A stretch of 38,042 nucleotides of DNA from Burkholderiales bacterium (GTDB lineage Bacteria; Pseudomonadota; Gammaproteobacteria; Burkholderiales; JAEUOS01), in NCBI GenBank assembly GCA_016790695.1, contig JAEUOS010000157.1:1-38042 (forward strand), read 5' to 3'. The notes under the pieces are model-generated. The model saw nothing but the letters and a program-made list of their open reading frames with translations, was not told the origin of the DNA and made no database searches. The position numbers were made by a program, and so were the translations under genes. Below, piece by piece: positions 24,220 through 31,921 of this stretch. Position 1 is the first letter of the stretch; every line of letters begins with the position of its first letter.

Positions 24220-26340
24220 ATGACTGCCCCTGTTCCCGGCCGACGCGTGGTGCGCGCGGTCTGCCCGCACGACTGCCCGGACACCTGCGCCATGCTCGTC
24301 ACCGTCGAGGGCGAGACCGCAATGCCCGACGGCTCGATCCGCGGCGCGCGCGCCGTCGAGGTCCGGGGCGATCCGGACCATCCGACCACCCAGGGCGTGC
24401 TGTGCAACAAGGTGGCGCGCTATCTCGAGCGCACCTACGCGAGCGACCGCGTGCTGCACCCGCTGCGCCGCGTCGGGCCGAAGGGGCCGGGCGCGCGCTT
24501 CGAGCGCATCGGCTGGGACGAGGCGCTCGAGACGATCGCCGCGCGCTGGCGCGCGCTCGCCGCCGAGGACCCGCAGACGATCCTGCCGTATTCCTATGCG
24601 GGCACGATGGGCATCGTGCAGGCCAATTCGATCGACCGGCGCTTCTTCCACCGGCTCGGCGCGTCGCTGCTCGACCGCACGATCTGTTCCAATCCCGGCA
24701 AGGAGGGCATCGCGCTCACGCTGGGCGCGAACATGGGCCCGGAGATCGAGCGCTTCGACGAGGCGCGCCTGATCCTGCTCTGGGGCACCAACCCGATCAC
24801 CTCGAGCGTGCATCTGTGGACGCGGGTCGCGGAGGCGAAGCGCCGCGGAGCGAAGGTGGTCGCGATCGATCCGTATCGGTCACTGTCGGCGCAGAAGTGC
24901 GACGAGTGGCTCGCGATCCGCCCCGGCACCGACGCGGCGCTCGCGCTGGCCATGATGCACGTGCTGGTGCGCGAGGACTGGCTCGACCACGACTACATCG
25001 CGCGCCACACGCTGGGCTTCGAGGCGCTGCGGCAGCATGTGGCCGCGTGGACGCCGGCGCGCGCGGCCGACATCACCGGGCTGCCGGCCGGGGCGATCGA
25101 GGCGCTCGCGCGCGACTACGGCACCACCCGCCCGGCGGCGATCCGCATCAACTACGGCCTGCAGCGGCACGCCGGGGGCGCGATGAGCTGCCGCACCATC
25201 GCCTGCCTGCCGGCCCTGACCGGCGCCTGGCGCGATGCGGCCGGCGGCGTGCTGCTCGGCAGCGGCGGCGCGTTCCCGGTCGACGTGGACGCGCTCGAGC
25301 GCCCCGACCTGATCTGGAACAACCCGCGCACCGTCAACATGGTGCTGCTCGGCGCGGCGCTGGCCGGCGACGCGCAGGCGCTGTCCGGCGGGCCGCCGAT
25401 CAGGTCGCTGTTCGTCTATTCGGCCAATCCGGCGGCGGTGGCGCCCGACGCCAACCAGGTGCTCGCCGGGCTCGCGCGCGACGACCTGTTCACGGTGGTG
25501 CACGACGTCTTCCTCACCGACACCTGCGACTATGCGGATCTGGTCCTGCCGGCCACCACGCAGCTCGAGCACTTCGACATCCACAAGGCGTACGGGCACC
25601 TCTACTGGATGGTCAACCAGCCGGCGATCGCGCCGGTGGGCGAGGCGATGTCCGACAGCGACCTGTTCCGCGCGCTGGCGCGCCGGCTCGGCTTCGACGA
25701 CGCCTGCCTGTTCGAGTCCGACGAGGCGATCGCCGCACAGGCGATCGACGGCCGCCATCCCTACAACGCCGGCATCAGCGTCGAGCGCATGAAGGCGACC
25801 GGCTGGCAGCGCCTCGCCGTGCCGGCGCGCTTCGCGCCGTTCGCCGAGGGCAATTTCCGCACGCCGTCGGGCAAGTGCGAGTTCGTCTCGGCGCGCGCGC
25901 GCGCGCTGGGCCTGCCGGCGCTGCCGGACTACATCGCGCCGCGCGAGTCGCCGCTGACCGCGCCGGCGCTCGCGCAGCGCTTTCCGCTGATGATGATCTC
26001 GCCGCCGGCGCGCAACTTCATGAACAGCACCTTCGGCAACAACGACGCGCTGCGCGCGGCCGAGCGCGAGCCCTACCTGGACCTGAACCGCGCCGACGCC
26101 GTGCCGCGCGGCATCGCCGACGGCGCGATGGTGCGGGTGTTCAACGACCGCGGCAGCTTTCTGGCGCGCGCGCGCGTCAACGACCGCTCGCGCCCCGGCG
26201 TGGTGACGGCGCTGTCGGTCTGGTGGCACAAGCACTGTCCGGGCGGGCGCAATGCGAATGCCGTCACCAGCCAGCGCCTGACCGATCTCGGGCGCGGCCC
26301 GACCTTCTACGACTGCCTGGTCGAGGTCGCGCGTGCCTAG
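24220..26340 (+). CDS. Molybdopterin oxidoreductase family protein with N-terminal [4Fe-4S] site
   Basis: A 706-residue molybdenum enzyme of the DMSO-reductase superfamily. A [4Fe-4S] site is formed by Cys15, Cys19, Cys23 and Cys62 (C-x3-C-x3-C, then GVLCNK). The segment 'DRVLHPLRRVGPKGPGARFERIGWDEAL' and the bis-MGD binding parts ('SNPGKEGIALTLGANMGPE', 'LWGTNPITSS', 'VVAIDPYRS', 'VYSANPAA') follow, with a C-terminal dinucleotide-binding domain ('MNSTFGNN', 'SVWWHKHCPGGRNANAVT'). There is no Tat signal, so it is cytoplasmic, and no electron-transfer or membrane subunit is near. Its substrate is unknown. AAGGA precedes the ATG. Confidence 0.9.
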   Translation: MTAPVPGRRVVRAVCPHDCPDTCAMLVTVEGETAMPDGSIRGARAVEVRGDPDHPTTQGVLCNKVARYLERTYASDRVLHPLRRVGPKGPGARFERIGWDEALETIAARWRALAAEDPQTILPYSYAGTMGIVQANSIDRRFFHRLGASLLDRTICSNPGKEGIALTLGANMGPEIERFDEARLILLWGTNPITSSVHLWTRVAEAKRRGAKVVAIDPYRSLSAQKCDEWLAIRPGTDAALALAMMHVLVREDWLDHDYIARHTLGFEALRQHVAAWTPARAADITGLPAGAIEALARDYGTTRPAAIRINYGLQRHAGGAMSCRTIACLPALTGAWRDAAGGVLLGSGGAFPVDVDALERPDLIWNNPRTVNMVLLGAALAGDAQALSGGPPIRSLFVYSANPAAVAPDANQVLAGLARDDLFTVVHDVFLTDTCDYADLVLPATTQLEHFDIHKAYGHLYWMVNQPAIAPVGEAMSDSDLFRALARRLGFDDACLFESDEAIAAQAIDGRHPYNAGISVERMKATGWQRLAVPARFAPFAEGNFRTPSGKCEFVSARARALGLPALPDYIAPRESPLTAPALAQRFPLMMISPPARNFMNSTFGNNDALRAAEREPYLDLNRADAVPRGIADGAMVRVFNDRGSFLARARVNDRSRPGVVTALSVWWHKHCPGGRNANAVTSQRLTDLGRGPTFYDCLVEVARA

Positions 26341-26355
26341 GGCGGGCGCCGGCCG

Positions 26356-26733
26356 ATGACGCCGTTCTCGAGCTGGCCGGTGGCGGCCGGACTGATCTTC
26401 ATCGCCATGGGCGTGGCCTTCATGCGGGCCTCGTGGCGCAAGTACCGCGCGTGGCCGCGGGTCGAGGGCACGGTGGTGGCGCTGGTGCGCCAGACGGTCG
26501 TGCGCAGCCCCGAGATCGAGTATCGCGACCCGGCCGGCGGCGTGCACCGCGTCGTCTCGCGCATGCCCTATCCGCAGCGGCTCGCGGTCGGCGCGCGGGT
26601 CGAGGTGGCGGTCAATCCCGACGATCCGGCGGACGCCGAGCGCGTCAATCTGGTCACCGCGCTGGTGATGCCCGCGCTGATGCTGGCGTTCGGCGCGCTC
26701 GTCACCGTGTTCGCCGTCGCGCGCCTGGCGTGA
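26356..26733 (+). CDS. DUF3592 membrane protein
   Basis: A 125-residue protein with a membrane helix at each end (about 8-24 and 98-122) and a ~65-residue soluble strand-rich middle. 'WPRVEGTVV', 'PEIEYRDPAGG' and 'VEVAVNPDDPADAE' are hallmarks of DUF3592, a family of unknown function. It begins 15 bases after the molybdopterin gene and its stop overlaps the next gene's GTG, so it sits inside the operon. Confidence 0.82.
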   Translation: MTPFSSWPVAAGLIFIAMGVAFMRASWRKYRAWPRVEGTVVALVRQTVVRSPEIEYRDPAGGVHRVVSRMPYPQRLAVGARVEVAVNPDDPADAERVNLVTALVMPALMLAFGALVTVFAVARLA

Positions 26734-27410
26734 CCGTGGCCGCGCATCCGGCCGACGAGGCGGTGGTGTGCGTGCACGGACTGTGGCTGTCCGGGTTCGC
26801 GACGCGCTATTGGCGCACCCGTTTCGCGCGCGCCGGCTATGCGGCCTGCGCGTTCTCGTACCCGAGCGTGCGCGGCCGGCTGGCGCACAACACCGCGGCG
26901 CTGGCGCGCTTCGTCGACGCGCTGCCGCAGGGCACGGTGCATTTCGCCGGGCACAGCCTGGGCGCGGTCACCATCGCGGCGATGCTCGCGTCGCGCGGCT
27001 GGCGCCTGCCGGGCAAGCGCCTCGGCCGCATCGTCCTCGCGGGGCCGCCGTTCGCCGACAGCCGCGCCGGTCGGGCGCTGATCGGCGGGCGCGACGGGGC
27101 CGCGGTACTCGGGCGGCTCGGCGGCGCGCTCGCGGGGCGCGCGCTCGGCGACTGGCTCGAGGCGCGCCGGCCCGACGTGCCCGCCGGCGTCGACCTCGGG
27201 GTCATCGCCGGCGACGCGCGGCTCGGGCTCGGGCGCATGCTGGCGCCCGACCTGGCGCGGCCGCACGACGGCACGGTCAGCGTCGACGAGACGCGGGTGC
27301 CGGGCGCGCGGGAACATCTGGTGCTGCCGGTCGGTCACACCGCGATGCTGATGTCGCCGCTGGTGATGCGCCACATGCTCAACTTCGTCCGGCACGGGAG
27401 CTTTCATTGA
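26730..27410 (+). CDS. Alpha/beta hydrolase
   Basis: A 226-residue hydrolase with 'AVVCVHGLWLSGF' (oxyanion strand), the nucleophile Ser76 in 'FAGHSLGAV' and the likely catalytic His late in 'PVGHTAMLMS'. No signal peptide. Its layout, without a clear lid, is near the PGAP1-like or lipase-type small esterases. The GTG at 26730 overlaps the DUF3592 stop by 4 bases; a second GTG follows at 26736. The next gene overlaps its stop by 4 bases. Substrate unknown. Confidence 0.78.
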   Translation: MTVAAHPADEAVVCVHGLWLSGFATRYWRTRFARAGYAACAFSYPSVRGRLAHNTAALARFVDALPQGTVHFAGHSLGAVTIAAMLASRGWRLPGKRLGRIVLAGPPFADSRAGRALIGGRDGAAVLGRLGGALAGRALGDWLEARRPDVPAGVDLGVIAGDARLGLGRMLAPDLARPHDGTVSVDETRVPGAREHLVLPVGHTAMLMSPLVMRHMLNFVRHGSFH

Positions 27411-28471
27411 GGCGGGCGGCAGTGCTCGCCGCCGCCGCCGTGCTCTCGGGCTGCTCGACGGTGTCGTTCTACTGGCAGGCGTTCACCGGCCAGATGGAGG
27501 TGACGCGCCTGGCGCGGCCGGTCGAGGAGGTCCTGGCCGACCCGGCCGCCGGCGCGGACCTCAAGCGGCGCCTCGCCTACGCGCTGCGCGCGCGCGAGTT
27601 CGCCACGCGCGAGCTGGGGCTGCCGGAGAACGCGAGCTACCGGCGCTACGCGGACCTCGGGCGGCCGTTCGTGGTCTGGAACGTGTTCGCCGCGCCGGCG
27701 CTGTCGCTGGAACTGCGCACCCAGTGCTTTCCGGTCGCGGGCTGCGTGGTCTACCGCGGCTTCTTCGCCGAGGCGGCGGCGCGGCGGCATGCCGACGGCC
27801 TGCGCGCGGAGGGGCTCGACGTGTTCGTCGGCGGCGTGCCGGCGTACTCGACCCTGGGCTGGTTCGCCGACCCGCTGCTCAACACCTTCATCCGCTATCC
27901 CGACCTCGAGATCGCGCGCCTGATCTTTCACGAGCTCGCGCACCAGGTCGCGTACGTGCGCGACGATTCGGCGTTCAACGAGTCGTTCGCGGTCGCGGTC
28001 GAGGAGGAGGGGCTCCGGCGCTGGGCGCAGGCCAACGCCGCGCCGGCGGAGCGCGCCGAGTACGAGGCGTACGCGGCGCGGCGGCGCGAGCTGCTGCGCC
28101 TGTTCGCGCGTGCGCGGCGCGAGCTCGCGGCCGCCTATGCCGCGCCGGTCGACGACGCCGCGCGCCGCGCGGCGAAGGCGCGCATCCTGGCGCGCGTGGC
28201 GGACGACTATGCCGGGCTGCGGCGGGAATGGAACCTGCCGGCGGCGCAGGCGCGCGCCTACGATGCGTGGGTGCTGCAGGACCTCAACAACGCCAAGCTC
28301 GGCTCGATTGCGACTTATACTTCACGCGTGCCGCAGTTCGCCGCGCTGCTGGCCCAGTCCGGCGGCGACATCCGGCGCTTCCATCGCGAAGCGGCGGCAC
28401 TGGCGGCGCTGCCCAGGGAGGAGCGCAACCGGCGCCTCGACCAGCTGGGACCGCAATCGACGGAGGATTGA
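27407..28471 (+). CDS. Putative zinc aminopeptidase lipoprotein
   Basis: A 354-residue lipoprotein of the bacterial 'putative aminopeptidase' family (PF10023-like). It starts at a TTG, with GGGAG at 27396-27400. The signal 'RRAAVLAAAAVLSGC' ends in a good lipobox (LSGC). The zinc site is HELAH at residues 175-179, with a likely third ligand Glu in 'FNESFAVAVEEEG'. 'AYSTLGWFADPLLNTF' and 'FVVWNVFAAPALSLE' are also conserved. It would be anchored in the outer or inner membrane, facing the periplasm. Peptide substrate unknown. Confidence 0.85.
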   Translation: MRRAAVLAAAAVLSGCSTVSFYWQAFTGQMEVTRLARPVEEVLADPAAGADLKRRLAYALRAREFATRELGLPENASYRRYADLGRPFVVWNVFAAPALSLELRTQCFPVAGCVVYRGFFAEAAARRHADGLRAEGLDVFVGGVPAYSTLGWFADPLLNTFIRYPDLEIARLIFHELAHQVAYVRDDSAFNESFAVAVEEEGLRRWAQANAAPAERAEYEAYAARRRELLRLFARARRELAAAYAAPVDDAARRAAKARILARVADDYAGLRREWNLPAAQARAYDAWVLQDLNNAKLGSIATYTSRVPQFAALLAQSGGDIRRFHREAAALAALPREERNRRLDQLGPQSTED

Positions 28472-28474
28472 TCG

Positions 28475-28816
28475 ATGAAGCACGTGCTCTTGTGTCTGGC
28501 GATGCTGCTGCCCCCGGCCGCGTTCGCCCACCACGGCTGGAGCGAATACGACGCCGGCCGGACCCTGACGCTCGACGGCACCATCGTCGAGTCGGCCTAC
28601 GACAACCCGCACACGGTGGTGCGGCTGAAGACGGCCGACAAGACCTGGGTGGCGGTGCTGGCGCCGCCGTTCCGGATGGAGGCGCGCGGCCTGAAGAGCG
28701 AGGCGATCAAGCCCGGCCTGAAGGCGCGCGTGGTCGGCTATCCGAACCGGACCCGGCCCGACGAGATGCGCGCCGAGCGCATCGTCATCGACGGCAAGAC
28801 CGTCGAGTTGCGGTGA
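28475..28816 (+). CDS. DUF6152 secreted protein with N-terminal His-His after cleavage
   Basis: A 113-residue protein with a clear signal peptide (MKHVLLCLAMLLPPAAFA). Cleavage after AFA leaves a mature chain starting His-His-Gly-Trp, with a further His in 'DNPHTVV' and a small beta-rich body. The pattern matches the DUF6152 family, whose function is not known. An N-terminal His at the free amino terminus is the form of copper site found in CopC and LPMOs, so metal binding is a reasonable inference. GGAGG at 28462-28466 sets the start, 3 bases after the previous stop. It is followed, with a 4-base overlap, by a DUF6644 membrane protein. Confidence 0.75.
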   Translation: MKHVLLCLAMLLPPAAFAHHGWSEYDAGRTLTLDGTIVESAYDNPHTVVRLKTADKTWVAVLAPPFRMEARGLKSEAIKPGLKARVVGYPNRTRPDEMRAERIVIDGKTVELR

Positions 28817-29313
28817 CAGTCGCCGGCGGCCCGGCCCTGGGGGTCGGGCAGGCGCTGGCCGCCCTGCCGCCGGCGGCGTGGATGCGCGAGGTGAGCTGGG
28901 CCTACCCGGCCGTCGAGACGCTGCACATCATCGCCATCGCGGCGCTGGTCGGCACGGTGCTGCTGGTCGACCTGCGGGTCCTGGGCGTCTCGCGGCTGCT
29001 GCCGGCGACCGCGCTGATGCGGCACGCGCTGCCGCTGACCTGGATCGCGTTCGCGGCCGCCGCCGCCACCGGCGTGCTGCTGTTCCTGGCCCACGCGGCC
29101 GACCTGATCGGCAATCGCGTGTTCGTCGTCAAGATGTGCCTGATCGGCGCCGCCGGCGCGAACGCCGCCGCCTTCCACGGCGGCGCCTGGGGCAGGGCGC
29201 ACCTCTGGGAGGTCGGGCGCGCGGCGCCGGCGCCGGCGCGCCTGTTCGCCGGACTCTCGATCGCGCTCTGGGTCGCGGTCATCGCCTGCGGGCGCTGGAT
29301 CGCCTACGCATGA
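28813..29313 (+). CDS. DUF6644-like four-helix membrane protein
   Basis: A 166-residue membrane protein with four hydrophobic helices (about residues 30-55, 70-95, 100-118 and 140-162). The first has 'ETLHIIAIAALVGTVLLVDLRVLG', where a His sits in the membrane; more His occur near 'RHALPLTW', 'LAHAADL' and 'FHGGAW'. It resembles the DUF6644 proteins that are found beside DUF6152. It starts at a GTG that overlaps the DUF6152 stop. Helix layout and His placement recall CopD-type metal permeases and haem-binding membrane proteins, but the transport function is inference. Confidence 0.7.
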   Translation: MTVAGGPALGVGQALAALPPAAWMREVSWAYPAVETLHIIAIAALVGTVLLVDLRVLGVSRLLPATALMRHALPLTWIAFAAAAATGVLLFLAHAADLIGNRVFVVKMCLIGAAGANAAAFHGGAWGRAHLWEVGRAAPAPARLFAGLSIALWVAVIACGRWIAYA

Positions 29314-29666
29314 ACTCGGCGTTCGATCGCATCGCCGAGGAGCGCATCGGCCGCGCCGCGGCCGCGGGCGCGTTCGACGACCTGCCGGGCGCGGGCCGGC
29401 CGCTCGACCTCGGCGACGACCTGCTGGTGCCGCCCGAGGTGCGCATGGCCAACCGCATCCTCAAGAACGCCGGCTGCGTGCCGCCGGAACTCGAGGCGCA
29501 CGCCGCGCGACGCGCGGCGGCGCGCGGCGAGGCAGCGGCGCAGCGGGCCGCGCGCGCACGCCTGGCGGTGCTGGAGATGCGCCTCGAGACGCGCGCGGGC
29601 CATGTGCGCGCCGCCTGGCGGCAGTACGCGCCGCAACTGCTCAAGCGCTTCGCCGGCAAGGCATGA
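29310..29666 (+). CDS. DUF1992 (DnaJ subfamily C member 28-like conserved domain) protein
   Basis: A 118-residue, highly charged, helical protein. The segment 'RIAEERIGRAAAAGAFDDLPGAGRPLDLGDD' and 'VPPEVRMANRILKNAGCVPPELE' is the signature of DUF1992, a family also found fused in DnaJC28; function unknown. No signal peptide. It starts at an ATG overlapping the previous stop, and its own stop overlaps the next ATG. Confidence 0.88.
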   Translation: MNSAFDRIAEERIGRAAAAGAFDDLPGAGRPLDLGDDLLVPPEVRMANRILKNAGCVPPELEAHAARRAAARGEAAAQRAARARLAVLEMRLETRAGHVRAAWRQYAPQLLKRFAGKA

Positions 29667-30313
29667 CGCCGGTCCTGCAGGTGTTCGCCCGCGCGCCGGT
29701 CGCCGGCGCGTGCAAGACCCGGCTGATCCCGGCGCTCGGGGCGGCGGGCGCGGCCAGTCTGCAGGAGAACCTCGTGCGCCGCACGCTCGCGACGGCAGCG
29801 CAGTGGCGCGGCGCGACCGCCGGCGCCACGGTGCAGCTCTGGTGCGCGCCCGCGTCGACGCATCCGTTCTTCGCCGACTGCGCGCGGGCGTTCGGGGTGG
29901 CGCTGCGCGATCAGGCCGACGGCGGCCTGGGTGCGCGCATGTGGCTCGCGCTGGTCGACGCCCTGCGCGACGGGCGCACGCCGGTGCTCGTCGGCACCGA
30001 TTGCCCCTGGCTCGACGCGGCCGCGATCGGCGCGCTGTTCGCCGCGCTTGCGCGCGCGGAGTGCGCGGCCATTCCCGCGCTGGACGGCGGCTACGTCGCC
30101 ATCGGCCTCGCGCGCGCGGTGCCCGAGCTGTTCGCCGGCGTCGACTGGGGCAGCGCGCGGGTGATGGCGCAGACGCGCGCGCGCGCGCGGCGCGCCCGGG
30201 CGGTGCTGCATGCCGCGACGCCGCTGCCCGATGTCGACGTCCCGGGCGATCTCGCGCGCCTGCGCGCGGACCCGGCGCTGGCGCCGCTGGTGCCTGCGGC
30301 CATGACCGCATGA
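29663..30313 (+). CDS. TIGR04282 (DUF2064) glycosyltransferase
   Basis: A 216-residue GT-A-fold protein. 'VFARAPVAGACKTRL' near the start is the nucleotide-binding loop, with 'LVGTDCPWLDAAAIGALFAAL' and 'IPALDGGYVAIGLAR' further on; 'PDVDVPGDLARL' closes the fold. Members are annotated as arsenosugar-biosynthesis-type glycosyltransferases, but no radical SAM partner (ArsS) is present here, so the role is open. Its start overlaps the DUF1992 stop by 4 bases. Confidence 0.85.
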   Translation: MTPVLQVFARAPVAGACKTRLIPALGAAGAASLQENLVRRTLATAAQWRGATAGATVQLWCAPASTHPFFADCARAFGVALRDQADGGLGARMWLALVDALRDGRTPVLVGTDCPWLDAAAIGALFAALARAECAAIPALDGGYVAIGLARAVPELFAGVDWGSARVMAQTRARARRARAVLHAATPLPDVDVPGDLARLRADPALAPLVPAAMTA

Positions 30314-30341
30314 GTCCGATCACGCAAGCCGGAGGCACGAC

Positions 30342-31160
30342 GTGAACTTCATCCGACCCGCGCGCGCGGCGCGCCTGCCATTGCCGGGGCTCGACGCCCA
30401 CTACCTCGACTGGCCCGGAAGCGACCCGCCGGTGCTGCTCCTGCATCCGAACCGCACCAATGCGCGCGTCTGGGATTTCGTCGTCGACGCCTCGGCGCTC
30501 CCGAACCGCTTTCTCGCGCCCGACGCGCGCGGCCATGGGCTGTCGGGCTATCCCGAGCGCGGCTACGGCTACGCCGACTACCTCGACGATCTCGTGCACC
30601 TGCTCGATCGCCTCGCGATCCCGCGGGTGCACCTGGTGGGCGCCGCCACCGGCGGCAACCTCGGTCTGCTCCTGGCCTCCGCGCATCCGGCGCGGGTCGC
30701 CAGCCTGGTCGTGGTCGATCCCGGCGTCTCGCTCGATCCCGAACTGAGCCGCCGCGTGCGCGAGCAGATGGTGCGGGAGTTTCGCTTCGCCTCGCTCGCC
30801 GAGGCGCGCGCGCGCATGCCGTTCTCGGCGCGGTGGAGCGAGGCGATGAAGGATCACTACAGCGCGCATTCGTTCCGCGCGCTCGACGGCGGCGCGGTCG
30901 AGTGGCGCTACTTTCCGCCGGGCGTGGTCGAGACCGAGCATCTGCTCGAGACCCCGATCTGGGATCGCATTGCGGTGCGCTGCCCGACCCTGGCGATCCG
31001 CGGTGCCGGGTCCGAGGTGTTTCCGCGCGCCAACATGGAGCGCCTGTGCGCGCTCATTCCGGGCGCGCGCGGCGCCGAGATCGACGCCGACCACCGCGTG
31101 AGCCAGGACAATCCGCGCGCGCTGGCCGCGCTGATCGACCGCTTCGTGGGCGCCCTGTGA
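30342..31160 (+). CDS. Alpha/beta hydrolase fold protein lacking the nucleophilic Ser
   Basis: A 272-residue alpha/beta hydrolase-fold protein starting at a GTG with GGAGG at 30331-30335. 'PPVLLLHPNRTNARVWDF' and 'APDARGHGLSGYPERGYGYADY' are family landmarks. At the elbow the expected G-x-S-x-G reads GAATGG: residue 102, where the nucleophilic Ser should be, is Ala. The His is present (His251 in 'DADHRVSQDNPRAL'), and an acid may come from 'GAGSEVFP'. Without the nucleophile it is either a non-hydrolytic member, such as a lyase or cofactor-free enzyme, or a binding protein. Its stop overlaps the next GTG by 4 bases. Confidence 0.85.
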   Translation: MNFIRPARAARLPLPGLDAHYLDWPGSDPPVLLLHPNRTNARVWDFVVDASALPNRFLAPDARGHGLSGYPERGYGYADYLDDLVHLLDRLAIPRVHLVGAATGGNLGLLLASAHPARVASLVVVDPGVSLDPELSRRVREQMVREFRFASLAEARARMPFSARWSEAMKDHYSAHSFRALDGGAVEWRYFPPGVVETEHLLETPIWDRIAVRCPTLAIRGAGSEVFPRANMERLCALIPGARGAEIDADHRVSQDNPRALAALIDRFVGAL

Positions 31161-31912
31161 GGACGCGCGGTCGTCGCGCCCGGCGCGGCGCGGCCGCCAT
31201 CGCGCTGTCGTGCGCGGCGGCCGCCTGCGCCGCGCAGGACGTGATCGAGGCCGGGCGCTTTTCGGCGTTCAGGCCCGGCGACGCGCTGCCGCCGCAGTGG
31301 GTGCCGCTCACGTTCCGCAACATCGAGGCGCGCACGCGCTACAGCCTGGCGGCCGATGCCGGCGTCACCGTGCTCAAGGCGGAAAGCAGCCGGTCGGCGT
31401 CCGGGCTGATCCGCCGCTTCGACGACGGCAGCGTCGCGCTCCGCGAGTATCCGATCCTGCGCTGGCGCTGGAAGGTGGGCGGCCTCGTCAAGGGGGCCGA
31501 CATCGGCAGCCGGGAGGGCGACGACTACCCGGCGCGGGTCTACGTGACGTTCCGCTACGACCCGGCGCGTGCGGGCATCGCCATGCGTGCGCAGTACGCG
31601 ATTGCGCGGTCGCTGTACGGCGAGTATCCGCCGCACGCGGGCATCAACTATGTGTGGGACGGCAACGCCCCGGCCGGCACGATGCGGCCCAACGCCTACA
31701 CCGCGCGCGCGATGATGTTCGTCGTCGAGTCGGGCGCCCGCCGCGTCGGCGAATGGGTCGAGGTCGAGCGCAACGTCTACGAGGACTACCGGCGCGCGTT
31801 CAACGAGGAGCCGCCGCCGGTGTCGGGGATCGCGGTGATGACCGACACCGACCAGACCGGCGAGTCGGTCACGGCCTGGTACGGCGACATCGAGCTGCGC
31901 CGCGCGCGCTGA
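31157..31912 (+). CDS. DUF3047 domain exported protein (copy 2)
   Basis: A 251-residue paralogue of the gene at 10325-11086. The N-terminus is basic then hydrophobic ('RRGAAAIALSCAAAACAAQD'), a signal peptide probably cut after CAA. The body has 'ILRWRWKVGG', 'EGDDYPARVYVTFRYDP', 'INYVWDGNAPAGT', 'ERNVYEDYRRAFNEEPPPVSG' and MTDTDQTGE...WYGDIEL, in the same order as copy 1. It starts at a GTG overlapping the hydrolase stop. Periplasmic; function unknown. It is the last gene of the ten-gene run. Confidence 0.83.
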   Translation: MRTRGRRARRGAAAIALSCAAAACAAQDVIEAGRFSAFRPGDALPPQWVPLTFRNIEARTRYSLAADAGVTVLKAESSRSASGLIRRFDDGSVALREYPILRWRWKVGGLVKGADIGSREGDDYPARVYVTFRYDPARAGIAMRAQYAIARSLYGEYPPHAGINYVWDGNAPAGTMRPNAYTARAMMFVVESGARRVGEWVEVERNVYEDYRRAFNEEPPPVSGIAVMTDTDQTGESVTAWYGDIELRRAR

Positions 31913-31921
31913 GCGCGCGCC

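Noticed and set aside
29663..30313. Arsenosugar biosynthesis locus
   Set aside because: The TIGR04282 glycosyltransferase occurs without ArsM or the radical SAM ArsS, so the pathway name does not apply here.
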